Assembly (NCBI GenBank): GCA_964013575.1
Contig: CAXGWP010000025.1
Coordinates: 1-18,754 of the forward strand
DNA from: BJGV01 sp964013575
GTDB lineage: Bacteria; Pseudomonadota; Gammaproteobacteria; Burkholderiales; Nitrosomonadaceae
DNA length: 18,754 bases
Reading direction: 5' to 3'
In this document: in pieces, positions 1 through 7,646 of the stretch
Layout: the number at the start of each line of letters is the position of its first letter
Numbering within the stretch: position 1 is the first letter of the stretch
Made by a program: the position numbers and the translations under genes
Notes under the pieces: model-generated
What the model saw: the letters and a program-made list of their open reading frames with translations, nothing else
What the model was told of the DNA's origin: nothing
Database searches by the model: none

Positions 1-618
1 TAAATTTTGGAACATGCCTTGTATTTGTGATGTAAGGTCTTCCATTCCAGGAGGTGCAAAAATCTCCATTTGTGTTTGTGTAGCTGCCACCTCTATTTCA
101 ATTTCTTTATCATTAAGTTTACCTTCACGTAACTTTTTTCTAAATTTCTGCCGAGTGGTATTATTTTCTTCTTCGCTATCAGTTTGTACATTTAGCTCTC
201 GTGCAGATGGTAATAGTACATCTAGGATACGTTCTTCAGCATCATCTTCTGCTCTTGGTCGTATAATTTTTGCTTCTTGTTCTCGTAATTGTTTTATGGA
301 GGACTCAACTAAGTCCCGTACAATTGAATCAACATCACGCCCAACGTAACCAACCTCAGTAAATTTCGTAGCTTCAACTTTAATAAATGGGGCATTTGCA
401 AGTTTAGCTAATCGACGAGCTATTTCAGTTTTTCCTACTCCTGTAGGGCCTATCATTAAGATATTTTTTGGGGTAATTTCTTGTCTTAGTGGATCTGCAA
501 CTTGCTGTCTCCGCCAGCGATTTTTAAGTGCAATAGCAACAGCTTTTTTAGCAGAGTTTTGGCCAATAATATGCTTATCAAGTTCTTGTACAATTTCTTG
601 TGGGGACATTTGGGACAT
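1..618 (-). CDS. hslU: HslU ATPase subunit of HslUV protease (N-terminal part, cut by window edge)
   Basis: HslU is the AAA+ unfoldase that feeds substrates into the HslV peptidase in the cytoplasm. The frame is open from an ATG at 618 to the left edge, giving 206 of an expected ~440 residues; the truncation is only the window boundary. The start MSQMSPQEIV resembles the E. coli start MSEMTPREIV. The Walker A motif GPTGVGKT is at residues 57–64, the same numbering as E. coli HslU, followed by the conserved VGYVGRDV stretch. Residues from about 110 onward, rich in charged residues, begin the HslU-specific I-domain; the Walker B and sensor motifs lie outside the window. No strong Shine–Dalgarno precedes 618. 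A second in-frame ATG at 609 is possible, but the family alignment favours 618. It lies 94 bases downstream of hslV in the same direction, as in hslVU operons. Confidence 0.97.
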   Translation of the reverse strand, partial: MSQMSPQEIVQELDKHIIGQNSAKKAVAIALKNRWRRQQVADPLRQEITPKNILMIGPTGVGKTEIARRLAKLANAPFIKVEATKFTEVGYVGRDVDSIVRDLVESSIKQLREQEAKIIRPRAEDDAEERILDVLLPSARELNVQTDSEEENNTTRQKFRKKLREGKLNDKEIEIEVAATQTQMEIFAPPGMEDLTSQIQGMFQNL

Positions 619-712
619 AGGTCTTATTATTCGTTAAAATATTAATAAATATAGAAATAGGTTTATAAGTACTAGCTTTAGTTATAACTTAATCTGATTT
701 GATCATAGAGCA

Positions 713-1231
713 TTATAGGACTTCAATGTTATGGTTTTGGTTTGTATAAATACAAGCATCCCCTGCGATAGAGAGTGATTTTTTAACGATTTCTAGGGCC
801 TCTAGATCTGTGTTCTCAAGAAGTGCGCGAGCAGCCGAATGAGCATAGCTACCCCCACTACCAATTGCAGCAAGACCTAGTTCAGGCTCAATTACATCAC
901 CTGATCCAGTTATAATAAGCGTGGTTTCTTTATCAGCTACAATCAGCATTGCTTCTAAGCGACGTAAAACACGGTCAGTGCGCCAGTCTTTTGCTAGTTC
1001 TACTGCTGATCGCATTAGGTGACCATGATGTTTTTCTAGTTTTCCTTCAAAACGTTCGAATAATGTAAAGGCATCAGCGGTACCACCTGCAAACCCTGCA
1101 AGAATTTTTTCATGATAGAGTCTCCGAATTTTGCGAGCACTAGCTTTTCCTACAACGGTGCCCAGGGTTACCTGGCCATCACCGCCAAGTGCAACTTGTG
1201 AGCCCCTTCTTGCTGAGAGTATGGTTGTCAT
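713..1231 (-). CDS. hslV: HslV peptidase subunit of HslUV protease
   Basis: HslV is the threonine peptidase core of the bacterial proteasome-like HslUV complex. The 172-residue product has the family's usual length. It begins MTTILSARR; removal of Met1 exposes the catalytic N-terminal Thr, so this start is functionally required. Further signatures are GDGQVTLG near residue 18, GFAGGTADAFTLFERFE in the central part, and the IGSGGSYAHSAARALLENT segment before the C-terminus, which ends IYTNQNHNIEVL. Upstream is only a weak GGA-containing ribosome site and a plausible sigma-70 promoter (1257–1285). No heat-shock sigma-32 box was recognised. The order hslV–hslU on the minus strand indicates co-expression. 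Confidence 0.98.
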   Translation of the reverse strand: MTTILSARRGSQVALGGDGQVTLGTVVGKASARKIRRLYHEKILAGFAGGTADAFTLFERFEGKLEKHHGHLMRSAVELAKDWRTDRVLRRLEAMLIVADKETTLIITGSGDVIEPELGLAAIGSGGSYAHSAARALLENTDLEALEIVKKSLSIAGDACIYTNQNHNIEVL

Positions 1232-1256
1232 TAATTTGATCCATTGAGTTGTTGAT

Positions 1257-1285
1257 ATTTAATAAGCATTTAATTATAGCGTCAA
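1257..1285 (-). promoter_or_regulatory. candidate sigma-70 promoter for hslVU
   Basis: On the minus strand TTGACG (1285–1280) is separated by 17 bases from TTAAAT (1262–1257), and the latter lies 25 bases before the hslV ATG. The −35 box matches the consensus at five of six positions and the −10 box at four of six. The spacing and position are right, but in AT-rich DNA such matches arise by chance, so this is only a candidate. Confidence 0.35.
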
Positions 1286-1312
1286 TTAGTAGAGAAAAGT
1301 ATTTATACTGGT

Positions 1313-2212
1313 TTATTCTTTTTTCTTTGCCCTTGGGTGAGTAGCATCATAGACTTTTGCTAGATGTTGGAAATCAAGGTGGGTATAAATTTGTGTAGTA
1401 CTAATATTTGCATGCCCTAGCATTTCCTGAACTGCACGTAAATCTGTGCTAGATTGTAATAAATGAGAGGCAAAGGAATGCCTTAACATATGGGGGTGAA
1501 CGTTTATGTTGATCCCTTGTTGTAATGCTCTTATTTTCAGGCGTTGGCTAACTGATCGTGAACTGATACCTGTACCATTACGCGAAAGAAATAATGCAGT
1601 CTCTCCTGGTTTCAGTAATGTTTCTCGTTGCTTTATCCACTCTTTTAATGCTTGAATTGCTTGGTTGCCAACTGGAACAATACGAGTTTTATTGCCTTTG
1701 CCGTGAATGCGCACCGTATTTTCTATAAAATTTAAGCTTTTAGGGGTAAGGTTGGTGAGCTCTGTTAAGCGTAAGCCAGAAGAATAAAATAATTCAAACA
1801 TTGCTTTATCACGTAATGTCATTAAATTGTGGGCTTTAAATTTTAAGAGCTGTGCAGTTTCATCAGGGGATAGAACATGTGGTAGAGGTTTTGTAGATTT
1901 TGGAGCACGTAAGCCTACGCAAGGGTTATGAGTGTATCCATGGTCTCGCGTTAAATACTTATAAAGGCCGCGCCATGCTGATAACATTCTTGCTAGGCTT
2001 CTTCCAGAGAGTCCTTTGCTATGGAGTTGAGCTACAAAATGGCGAATATGGTGGATTCTTAAGTGGCGAAGAGGGGTTTTTGTAGCGAGTTTCAGTAGAA
2101 CAGAGATATCATGTTTATAGCTAGCACAAGTTAGTTGAGATAATTGTCTTTCATTTATAAGATGAGAGATATAACTATCAATTTCTGAAGGTGGATTTTT
2201 ATCAGATACCAT
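1313..2212 (-). CDS. xerC: Tyrosine recombinase XerC
   Basis: XerC acts with XerD and FtsK at the chromosomal dif site to resolve chromosome dimers. The 299-residue protein has the expected two parts: an N-terminal SAM-like DNA-binding domain (about 8–90) and a C-terminal catalytic domain (about 110–290). The tyrosine-recombinase residues are visible: R148 (SSGLRLTEL), K172 (HGKGNKTR), H241 and R244 (HMLRH), H267 (MLGHANI) and the nucleophile Y276 (STTQIYTH). Length and intact active site argue for a housekeeping XerC rather than a phage integrase, as does the DUF484–dapF neighbourhood, which parallels E. coli dapF–yigA–xerC. No clear Shine–Dalgarno is seen before the ATG at 2212. The gene lies 41 bases downstream of the DUF484 gene and is probably co-transcribed with it. 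Confidence 0.96.
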   Translation of the reverse strand: MVSDKNPPSEIDSYISHLINERQLSQLTCASYKHDISVLLKLATKTPLRHLRIHHIRHFVAQLHSKGLSGRSLARMLSAWRGLYKYLTRDHGYTHNPCVGLRAPKSTKPLPHVLSPDETAQLLKFKAHNLMTLRDKAMFELFYSSGLRLTELTNLTPKSLNFIENTVRIHGKGNKTRIVPVGNQAIQALKEWIKQRETLLKPGETALFLSRNGTGISSRSVSQRLKIRALQQGININVHPHMLRHSFASHLLQSSTDLRAVQEMLGHANISTTQIYTHLDFQHLAKVYDATHPRAKKKE

Positions 2213-2253
2213 ATTCGTTTTTAAAATCTCGAATATTCTTCTTTGATTCTTTA

Positions 2254-2922
2254 TTAGTCATAATCTGTTTTATTATATCGTGAAATAAAAGTACTTATGA
2301 TCTCCCCTAGGCGTTTTAGGTAGAGTGTTTCCATCTTAGGGTGGAATCGTTGATGATCTTCACTTGCTAAAACTAATAGACCAGTAGCTTTCTTTGTTTT
2401 TAGGGGAATCATTGAGAAAGAGTGCAAATGGTCAGTGCCTGCACTAAACCAGCATTTAATTTCATCGGGTAACTGGGGTCCACAATATGGATCAAATAAG
2501 TTGTTAGTAATTGTATGGACCTCTTTATGAGTACTAATAAACCTAGATATTTCTGGGTTGTCAAAATTTATGCTCCATAGTCGTATTTCTGTATGTGATA
2601 TTGAGAAATTATCAAGTAGTATTAGATTAAGTTGATTTAGCAAATCAATTAGAGTTGTGATAGTAAGGAATTTTATAGCTAAATTATGCATCTTTTCACC
2701 AATAACATCATTTTCCTTACCAAATTTAATTAACTCAAGAAGTTTATTTTGTAGAATTTTATTTTGATCTCGTAAAGCTATAGTTTGTCGTTCACTTATA
2801 GGAATGGCATTGCCACTATGAGGGTGTGGAATATAAATATCAGATAGCATATCGCTATATTCAGTAAAAAATTGTGGATTTTGTTTAAGGTATTGGGCTA
2901 CTTCCTCAGAATTGAGCTTCAT
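2254..2922 (-). CDS. DUF484 (YigA-like, GAF-related) protein
   Basis: A 222-residue cytoplasmic protein of the DUF484 family, which sits between dapF and xerC in many proteobacteria. Its biochemical role is not established. The N-terminus (MKLNSEEVAQYLKQNPQFF) matches the family's typical opening, where a helix ends in NPQFF. A helical, probably coiled region follows at about 45–80, then a GAF-like alpha/beta domain at about 85–215, ending with the MIPLKTKKATGLLVLAS segment and RFHPKMETLYLKRLGEII. No membrane segment or catalytic motif is apparent. The start is well supported: AAAGGAG lies a few bases before the ATG at 2922. It is 19 bases downstream of dapF, so probably one operon. Family assignment is confident; function is unknown. 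Confidence 0.85.
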   Translation of the reverse strand: MKLNSEEVAQYLKQNPQFFTEYSDMLSDIYIPHPHSGNAIPISERQTIALRDQNKILQNKLLELIKFGKENDVIGEKMHNLAIKFLTITTLIDLLNQLNLILLDNFSISHTEIRLWSINFDNPEISRFISTHKEVHTITNNLFDPYCGPQLPDEIKCWFSAGTDHLHSFSMIPLKTKKATGLLVLASEDHQRFHPKMETLYLKRLGEIISTFISRYNKTDYD

Positions 2923-2941
2923 GTTTCTCCTTTAGTTAAAT

Positions 2942-3769
2942 TTATAGTTCAATCTCTCCATCAAATACAGAAGTAGCTGGCCCTGTCATCCAGACAGGGT
3001 TATTTTGTCCTTCCCAAGAAATACTTAAATTCCCCTCAACAGTACTTACCTTAACTGTTGAATCTAATAGTCCTCGAGTAACTCCTGTTACTACAGCAGC
3101 GCAAGCCCCGGTTCCACAAGATGGAGTTTCACCGACACCTCGTTCATATACTCTCAAATTGATATGTTTACGGTTTAGTATTTGCATGTATCCCGCATTT
3201 ACATTTTTTGGGAAACGCGAATGATTTTCTATTAAAGCCCCTTCGGTTAATATTTGTGCTTTGTTTATATCTTCAATAACTTGTACTGCATGTGGATTAC
3301 CCATTGAGAGGACACTTAATTCTATTTGTTTCTTATTAATATTTAGTAGATATGTAAGTTTGCGTTCATCTGCTATAAAGGGAATTTCTTTGGGTTCAAA
3401 TTTAGGTATACCCATATTTACAGTGATTTCACCATTTGCTTTTAATTTAGGAATAATAATTCCATTAAGAGTTTCTACTCGGATTTCTTTTTTTTGGGTC
3501 ATTCCTTGGTCGTATATATAGCGTGCAAAGCAACGCGCACCGTTCCCACATTGTTCTACTTCATTACCATCAGCATTAAAAATACGGTAATAGAAATCAG
3601 CATTACCCCTCGCCTTCTCTATTAATAATATTTGGTCACAGCCTACTCCTATCCGACGGTTTGCAATGTAACGTAATTGTTCTGTACGGAGGTTTATAGA
3701 TTGATTTATACAATTAATAAGGACAAAATCATTTCCTAGACCATGCATTTTAGTAAATTTATATTTCAT
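2942..3769 (-). CDS. dapF: Diaminopimelate epimerase DapF
   Basis: DapF converts LL-diaminopimelate to meso-diaminopimelate, the lysine precursor and peptidoglycan cross-linking residue. The 275-residue length is normal. The two catalytic cysteines are present in their motifs: C74 in EQCGNGARC (72–80) and C218 in PSCGTGA (216–222). The N-terminal FTKMHGLGNDFVL and the MGNPHAV segment (156–162) are also family signatures. It is the first gene of a leftward set with DUF484 and xerC, divergent from metK across 117 bases. A perfect TATAAT hexamer on the minus strand at 3819–3814 could be its −10 box, but no matching −35 was found. Confidence 0.97.
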   Translation of the reverse strand: MKYKFTKMHGLGNDFVLINCINQSINLRTEQLRYIANRRIGVGCDQILLIEKARGNADFYYRIFNADGNEVEQCGNGARCFARYIYDQGMTQKKEIRVETLNGIIIPKLKANGEITVNMGIPKFEPKEIPFIADERKLTYLLNINKKQIELSVLSMGNPHAVQVIEDINKAQILTEGALIENHSRFPKNVNAGYMQILNRKHINLRVYERGVGETPSCGTGACAAVVTGVTRGLLDSTVKVSTVEGNLSISWEGQNNPVWMTGPATSVFDGEIEL

Positions 3770-3886
3770 ATTTTAATCCATATATATAAAGATAGAAGGA
3801 TAAAAGTTAACTAATTATAAGCTGTTCTAATAATATGTATTATCTGATATCCTTTTGGATTCGTTAAAATTTAACTAGAAATTAAT
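3770..3886. promoter_or_regulatory. divergent dapF / metK intergenic region
   Basis: This 117-base AT-rich spacer must hold promoters in both directions. Visible candidates are TATAAT on the minus strand (3819–3814), 44 bases before dapF, and TAAAAT on the plus strand (3865–3870), 16 bases before metK. Neither has a convincing −35 partner. A short ATCC–TTTT–GGAT hairpin spans 3849–3860. No SAM riboswitch core was recognised upstream of metK. Confidence 0.35.
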
Positions 3887-5062
3887 ATGAGTGAATATTT
3901 ATTTACTTCGGAATCTGTATCTGAGGGTCATCCAGATAAAGTTTCAGATCAAATTTCTGATGCAATTTTAGATGCAATTTTAACTCATGATAGTGATGCT
4001 CGGGTAGCCTGCGAGACTTTGTGTAGTACTGGTCTAGTTATTATATCAGGTGAGATCAGCACTCACGCTTCTGTGGATTATAATAAAATTGCCCGTGAAA
4101 CTATAAAACGTATTGGTTATACTAGCTCGGAGATCGGTTTTGATGCACATACTTGTTCAGTCTTAACTGCATTTAATAAACAATCATGTGATATTGCGCA
4201 AGGTGTTGATCGTAATAAAGGGCAAGAATTAGATCAGGGTGCAGGTGATCAGGGGTTAATGTTTGGTTATGCATGTAACGAGACTGCTCAGTTAATGCCT
4301 ATGCCAATTCATTATGCTCATAGGCTAGTAGAGCGTCAGGCAGAAATAAGAAAGAGTGGGCAGCTGCCATGGTTACGCCCGGATGCTAAATCTCAAGTCT
4401 CAGTTAATTATAGAGATGGTAGTCCAGAGAATATTGAAACTATTGTGATTTCTACGCAGCATGATCCAGAAATATCTCATGCAGATTTAACTGAAGCTGT
4501 AGTTGAAGAAATTATTAAGCCAGTTCTTTTAGAAGAAATACGAAATAGTAATATTCGTTATCTTGTCAATCCTACTGGACGATTTGTTATTGGTGGGCCA
4601 ATGGGTGATTGTGGGCTAACTGGGCGGAAGATTGTTGTAGATACTTATGGCGGCGCAGCACATCATGGAGGAGGAGCTTTTTCTGGTAAAGACCCCTCTA
4701 AGGTTGATCGTTCAGCAGCATATGCTGGACGTTATGTGGCCAAGAATATTGTAGCAGCTGGGATTGCTAGTAGGTGTGAGGTGCAAATAGCATATGCAAT
4801 TGGTGTTGCTAGTCCTGTTTCTTTGATGGTTAATACTTTTGGTACAGGTAAAATTCCTGATGATAAGATTGTTCAATTAATTGAGAGGAATTTTGATTTG
4901 CGACCACGTGCGATTATTCAATCACTTAATTTATTGCGTCCAATTTATCTTAAAACTGCTTCTTATGGTCATTTTGGGCGAGATGATCAAGGATTTACTT
5001 GGGAGGTAACTGATAAAATTGAACAATTAAAGGTTGATGCTGGTATTAAGAATTACGTGTAA
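3887..5062 (+). CDS. metK: S-adenosylmethionine synthetase MetK
   Basis: MetK makes S-adenosylmethionine from methionine and ATP, releasing phosphate and diphosphate. The 391-residue protein has the normal length and all main motifs: GHPDK at 14–18, GAGDQGLMFGYA at 118–129 (the ATP/methionine-binding signature), and GGGAFSGKDPSKVDRS at 261–276 (the P-loop-like segment with the catalytic lysines). The C-terminal part shows FGRDDQGFTWE, which closes the third domain. It starts the plus-strand run metK–ahcY–metF, so SAM synthesis, SAH hydrolysis and methyl-group supply are clustered. The ATG at 3887 has no obvious Shine–Dalgarno, but MSEYLFTSESVSEGHPDK matches the family start closely. Confidence 0.98.
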   Translation: MSEYLFTSESVSEGHPDKVSDQISDAILDAILTHDSDARVACETLCSTGLVIISGEISTHASVDYNKIARETIKRIGYTSSEIGFDAHTCSVLTAFNKQSCDIAQGVDRNKGQELDQGAGDQGLMFGYACNETAQLMPMPIHYAHRLVERQAEIRKSGQLPWLRPDAKSQVSVNYRDGSPENIETIVISTQHDPEISHADLTEAVVEEIIKPVLLEEIRNSNIRYLVNPTGRFVIGGPMGDCGLTGRKIVVDTYGGAAHHGGGAFSGKDPSKVDRSAAYAGRYVAKNIVAAGIASRCEVQIAYAIGVASPVSLMVNTFGTGKIPDDKIVQLIERNFDLRPRAIIQSLNLLRPIYLKTASYGHFGRDDQGFTWEVTDKIEQLKVDAGIKNYV

Positions 5063-5084
5063 TCTTAAAATAGTAGTGTTATTT

Positions 5085-5106
5085 TTATCAACTTTGATAA
5101 GTTTTT
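5085..5106 (+). terminator. weak hairpin plus T-run after metK
   Basis: TTATCA (5085–5090) can pair with TGATAA (5095–5100) around a four-base loop, followed immediately by GTTTTT. It lies 22 bases past the metK stop. The all-but-one AT stem is weak, so it may be a leaky terminator or chance. Confidence 0.3.
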
Positions 5107-5163
5107 ATGTTAAGAAGCATTATTGTAGAAGCATGAATCATTAAGTAAGTTTTTGTTAAGTCT

Positions 5164-5190
5164 TTAAGGGTGTTGTGTCAACGCACTTAA
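5164..5190 (+). promoter_or_regulatory. stem-loop in the ahcY leader
   Basis: The arms at 5164–5175 and 5179–5190 form a 12-position stem with one G·A mismatch (5169/5185) and one G·U pair (5171/5183), closed by a three-base TGT loop. The hairpin ends six bases before the GAGGAG ribosome site (5197–5202) and 17 bases before the ahcY ATG. It could act on translation, serve as an attenuator or late metK terminator (TTATTT follows), or stabilise the message. It lacks the conserved sequence blocks of the known SAH riboswitch. Confidence 0.5.
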
Positions 5191-5207
5191 TTATTTGAGG
5201 AGTTTTT

Positions 5208-6641
5208 ATGAGCGTTGAGTTAAATACTGTTAATGTCAAAGCCACTGAATATAAAGTTGCTGATATATCGCTTGCAGGATGGGGTCGCAAGGAAATTGCA
5301 ATTGCAGAAAATGAAATGCCTGGTTTGATGCAGCTACGTGAAGAATATATAGGTACAAAGCCTTTAGAGGGGGCTCGCATTGCAGGTTCTCTTCATATGA
5401 CTATTCAGACTGCAGTATTAATAGAAACTTTAGTTAAATTGGGCGCAGAAGTACGTTGGGCTTCATGTAATATTTATTCAACCCAGGATCATGCAGCAGC
5501 AGCAATAGCAGCTCAAGGTATTTCTGTATTTGCTTTTAAGGGTGAATCATTAGAAGAATATTGGGAGTATGCTCATGAAATATTTAATTGGCCTGGTGAA
5601 GAGCAACTGAGTGCGCCTAATATGATCCTTGACGATGGTGGTGATGCGACACTATTGCTTACTCTTGGAAGTAAGGCAGAAAAAGATCCATCAGTCATTG
5701 CGCACCCGGATAATGAAGAAGAAGAAGCATTATTCGCAGCAATTAAAAAAAGATTGAAGACTCATTCAGGATGGTATTCAACGAGATTGGTTAGTATTCG
5801 TGGGGTAACAGAAGAGACAACTACTGGAGTTCATCGTTTATATGAGATGCAAAGGGGTGGAAAGTTACCTTTTCCTGCTTTTAATGTAAATGATTCAGTT
5901 ACAAAATCAAAATTTGATAATTTATATGGTTGTCGAGAATCATTAGTAGATGGGATTAAGCGTGCAACTGATGTAATGGTTGCAGGTAAAATTGCTTTGG
6001 TATGTGGTTTTGGAGATGTAGGTAAGGGATGTGCTCAATCTTTGCGTGGACTTGGAGCTACTGTATGGATCACTGAGATAGATCCGATTTGTGCTCTACA
6101 GGCTGCAATGGAGGGCTATTGTGTTGTTACAATGGAAGATGCCTGTGACCAAGCTGATATTTTTGTTACAGCAACTGGTAATTTGCATGTTATTGGTCAT
6201 GATCACATGCTAAAAATGAAGGATCAAGCAATTATTTGTAATATTGGTCATTTTGATTCAGAAATAGATATTGCTTCTGTTCAAAAATATCAATGGGAGA
6301 ATATTAAGCCACAGGTGGATCATATTATTTTTCCAACAGGTCGCCGGATAATAGTGTTGGCACAAGGACGTTTAGTGAATTTAGGATGCGCTACGGGCCA
6401 TCCATCGTTTGTAATGTCCTGTTCATTTACAAATCAAGTACTAGCTCAAATAGAGCTTTGGAGGAATGGAGATAGCTACCAAAATAATGTATATGTATTA
6501 CCTAAGCAGTTAGATGAGAAAGTTGCTCGTTTGCATATTAAAAAATTAGGGGTTAACCTCACTAAATTGACTGATGAGCAGGCTAAGTATTTAAATATAG
6601 ATAAAAACGGACCTTTCAAGCCCGAGATGTATCGGTATTAA
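5208..6641 (+). CDS. ahcY: S-adenosyl-L-homocysteine hydrolase (adenosylhomocysteinase)
   Basis: AhcY reversibly splits S-adenosylhomocysteine, the by-product of SAM-dependent methylation, into homocysteine and adenosine using bound NAD. At 477 residues it is longer than the ~430-residue animal enzymes because of an insert at about 147–196, seen in many proteobacterial AhcY proteins. Visible motifs are SCNIYSTQDHAAAAI (86–100), LDDGGD (141–146), EETTTGVH (202–209), the substrate/NAD segment VNDSVTKSKFDN (227–238), the NAD-binding loop GFGDVGKG (267–274) and GHFDSEID (347–354). The C-terminus is KPEMYRY, where most family members have KPxHYRY. The start is supported by GAGGAG a few bases upstream of the ATG at 5208. 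It lies between metK and metF, with a stem-loop in its leader. Confidence 0.98.
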   Translation: MSVELNTVNVKATEYKVADISLAGWGRKEIAIAENEMPGLMQLREEYIGTKPLEGARIAGSLHMTIQTAVLIETLVKLGAEVRWASCNIYSTQDHAAAAIAAQGISVFAFKGESLEEYWEYAHEIFNWPGEEQLSAPNMILDDGGDATLLLTLGSKAEKDPSVIAHPDNEEEEALFAAIKKRLKTHSGWYSTRLVSIRGVTEETTTGVHRLYEMQRGGKLPFPAFNVNDSVTKSKFDNLYGCRESLVDGIKRATDVMVAGKIALVCGFGDVGKGCAQSLRGLGATVWITEIDPICALQAAMEGYCVVTMEDACDQADIFVTATGNLHVIGHDHMLKMKDQAIICNIGHFDSEIDIASVQKYQWENIKPQVDHIIFPTGRRIIVLAQGRLVNLGCATGHPSFVMSCSFTNQVLAQIELWRNGDSYQNNVYVLPKQLDEKVARLHIKKLGVNLTKLTDEQAKYLNIDKNGPFKPEMYRY

Positions 6642-6667
6642 TGTCCCATTAGTTGTAGGAGTGCGGA

Positions 6668-6700
6668 GAAAAAATAACGTTACTAATATTAACTTTTTTC
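6668..6700 (+). promoter_or_regulatory. possible weak attenuator hairpin between ahcY and metF
   Basis: GAAAAAA (6668–6674) can pair with TTTTTTC (6694–6700) and an inner GTTA (6679–6682) with TAAC (6690–6693), leaving TAAC bulged and a seven-base loop. A U-rich stretch follows. The stem is A·T dominated, so its effect could be small. Confidence 0.25.
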
Positions 6701-6730
6701 GTATTTTTTATATTTTTGGGGATAGCAAAA

Positions 6731-7579
6731 ATGGAATCACAAAGACTATTCAAGCGTACTTTTAGTTTTGAATTTTTTCCCCCACAAACACCAGCTGGAG
6801 TGGAGAAATTGCGTATTACACGTCAACAGTTAGCGCAATTTAACCCTAAATTTTTTTCTGTAACTTTTGGTGCAGGTGGCTCTACACAAAACCGTACGTT
6901 TGAAACAGTTTTAGAAATTCAGGATGAGGGGTATGCTGAGGCTGCCCCTCATCTTTCTTGTATTGGTTCTACTAGTGATAATATTCGTTCGCAACTTCAG
7001 AAATATTCTGATAGAGGTATTAGTTCCTTGGTTGCGTTACGTGGAGATATTCCTTCAGGTATGGCTCAGCCAGGAGAATTTCGTTATGCGGTAGAATTAG
7101 TTGAGTTTATACGTAAGGAATTTGGTAATACCTTTCATATTGACGTAGCCGCTTATCCAGAATGTCATCCACAGGCAAAATCTTCTCAGGATGATTTGCA
7201 GAATTTTAAGCGTAAAATAGAAGCAGGGGCCAATTCAGCCATTACTCAGTATTTTTATAATGCAGATGCATATTTTAAATTTATAGACGCTTGTGAAGCT
7301 GCAAATATTAATATTCCTATCATACCAGGTATTATGCCAATCAATAAGTTTACTAGGTTAGCTAGATTTTCAGACGCTTGTGGTGCGGAAATTCCACGTT
7401 GGTTTCGAAAAAAGATGGAAGGATATGGTGATGATAGTGCATCAATTCGTGCATATGGATTAGATGTTGTAACTGATCTATGTAGGCGGTTGCTTGAATC
7501 GGGAGCACCAGGGTTACATTTTTATACGATGAACTCTTCAGAGTTGACAACTATTATATGGAGTAGGCTAGGATTATAA
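6731..7579 (+). CDS. metF: Methylenetetrahydrofolate reductase MetF
   Basis: MetF reduces 5,10-methylene-THF to 5-methyl-THF with FAD and NADH, supplying the methyl group for methionine synthesis. I chose the ATG at 6731 (282 residues) over an in-frame TTG at 6716. GGGGA at 6718–6722 sits eight bases before the ATG as a good ribosome site, and MESQRLFKRTFSFEFFPP fits the family. On this numbering E14 in FSFEFFPP corresponds to catalytic E28 of E. coli MetF, and D106 in ALRGD to E. coli D120, so the spacing is conserved. SVTFGAGGST (43–52), AAYPECHP (140–147), IPIIPGIMPI (195–204) and LHFYTMN (262–268) are further signatures. It is 89 bases downstream of ahcY and completes the SAM-cycle cluster. 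Confidence 0.96.
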   Translation: MESQRLFKRTFSFEFFPPQTPAGVEKLRITRQQLAQFNPKFFSVTFGAGGSTQNRTFETVLEIQDEGYAEAAPHLSCIGSTSDNIRSQLQKYSDRGISSLVALRGDIPSGMAQPGEFRYAVELVEFIRKEFGNTFHIDVAAYPECHPQAKSSQDDLQNFKRKIEAGANSAITQYFYNADAYFKFIDACEAANINIPIIPGIMPINKFTRLARFSDACGAEIPRWFRKKMEGYGDDSASIRAYGLDVVTDLCRRLLESGAPGLHFYTMNSSELTTIIWSRLGL

Positions 7580-7591
7580 GGAGAAATTGAA

Positions 7592-7639
7592 TTAGCCAAA
7601 TAGGTGCAGTAATTATAATTTCCGTACCTATTTAGCTAG
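7592..7639. terminator. inverted repeat between convergent metF and aminotransferase gene
   Basis: TAGCCAAATAGGT (7593–7605) pairs with ACCTATTTAGCTA (7626–7638) over 13 positions with a single C·A mismatch; the flanking T7592/G7639 can add a wobble pair. The 20-base loop contains the self-complementary AATTATAATT. The element sits 13 bases after the metF stop and 8 bases beyond the end of the converging gene. A T-rich tract follows on the plus side. Position and symmetry suggest a bidirectional terminator. Confidence 0.65.
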
Positions 7640-7646
7640 ATTATAT

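Noticed and set aside
14..349. Plus-strand 111-residue serine-rich open frame
   Set aside because: It is the antisense of hslU, whose frame is strongly supported by conserved motifs.
1232..1312. Heat-shock (sigma-32) promoter before hslV
   Set aside because: No CTTGAAA…CCCCAT-like pair was found; only a sigma-70-like candidate is visible.
1313..2212. XerC as an integrase marking a mobile element
   Set aside because: Neighbours are housekeeping genes in the usual dapF–DUF484–xerC order, and no att repeats, tRNA target or cargo genes are visible.
629..3870. Shared 12-mer ATTCGTTAAAAT upstream of hslU (629) and metK (3859)
   Set aside because: The motif is on the plus strand in both places and so points away from hslU but toward metK; a common regulatory role is unlikely and the word is mostly A/T.
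5063..5207. SAH riboswitch upstream of ahcY
   Set aside because: The conserved blocks (GAGGAGCGCUGC-like and CCAGGCUCG-like) are not present; the only GAGGAG here is the ribosome-binding site directly before the ATG. The stem-loop is reported separately without a family name.
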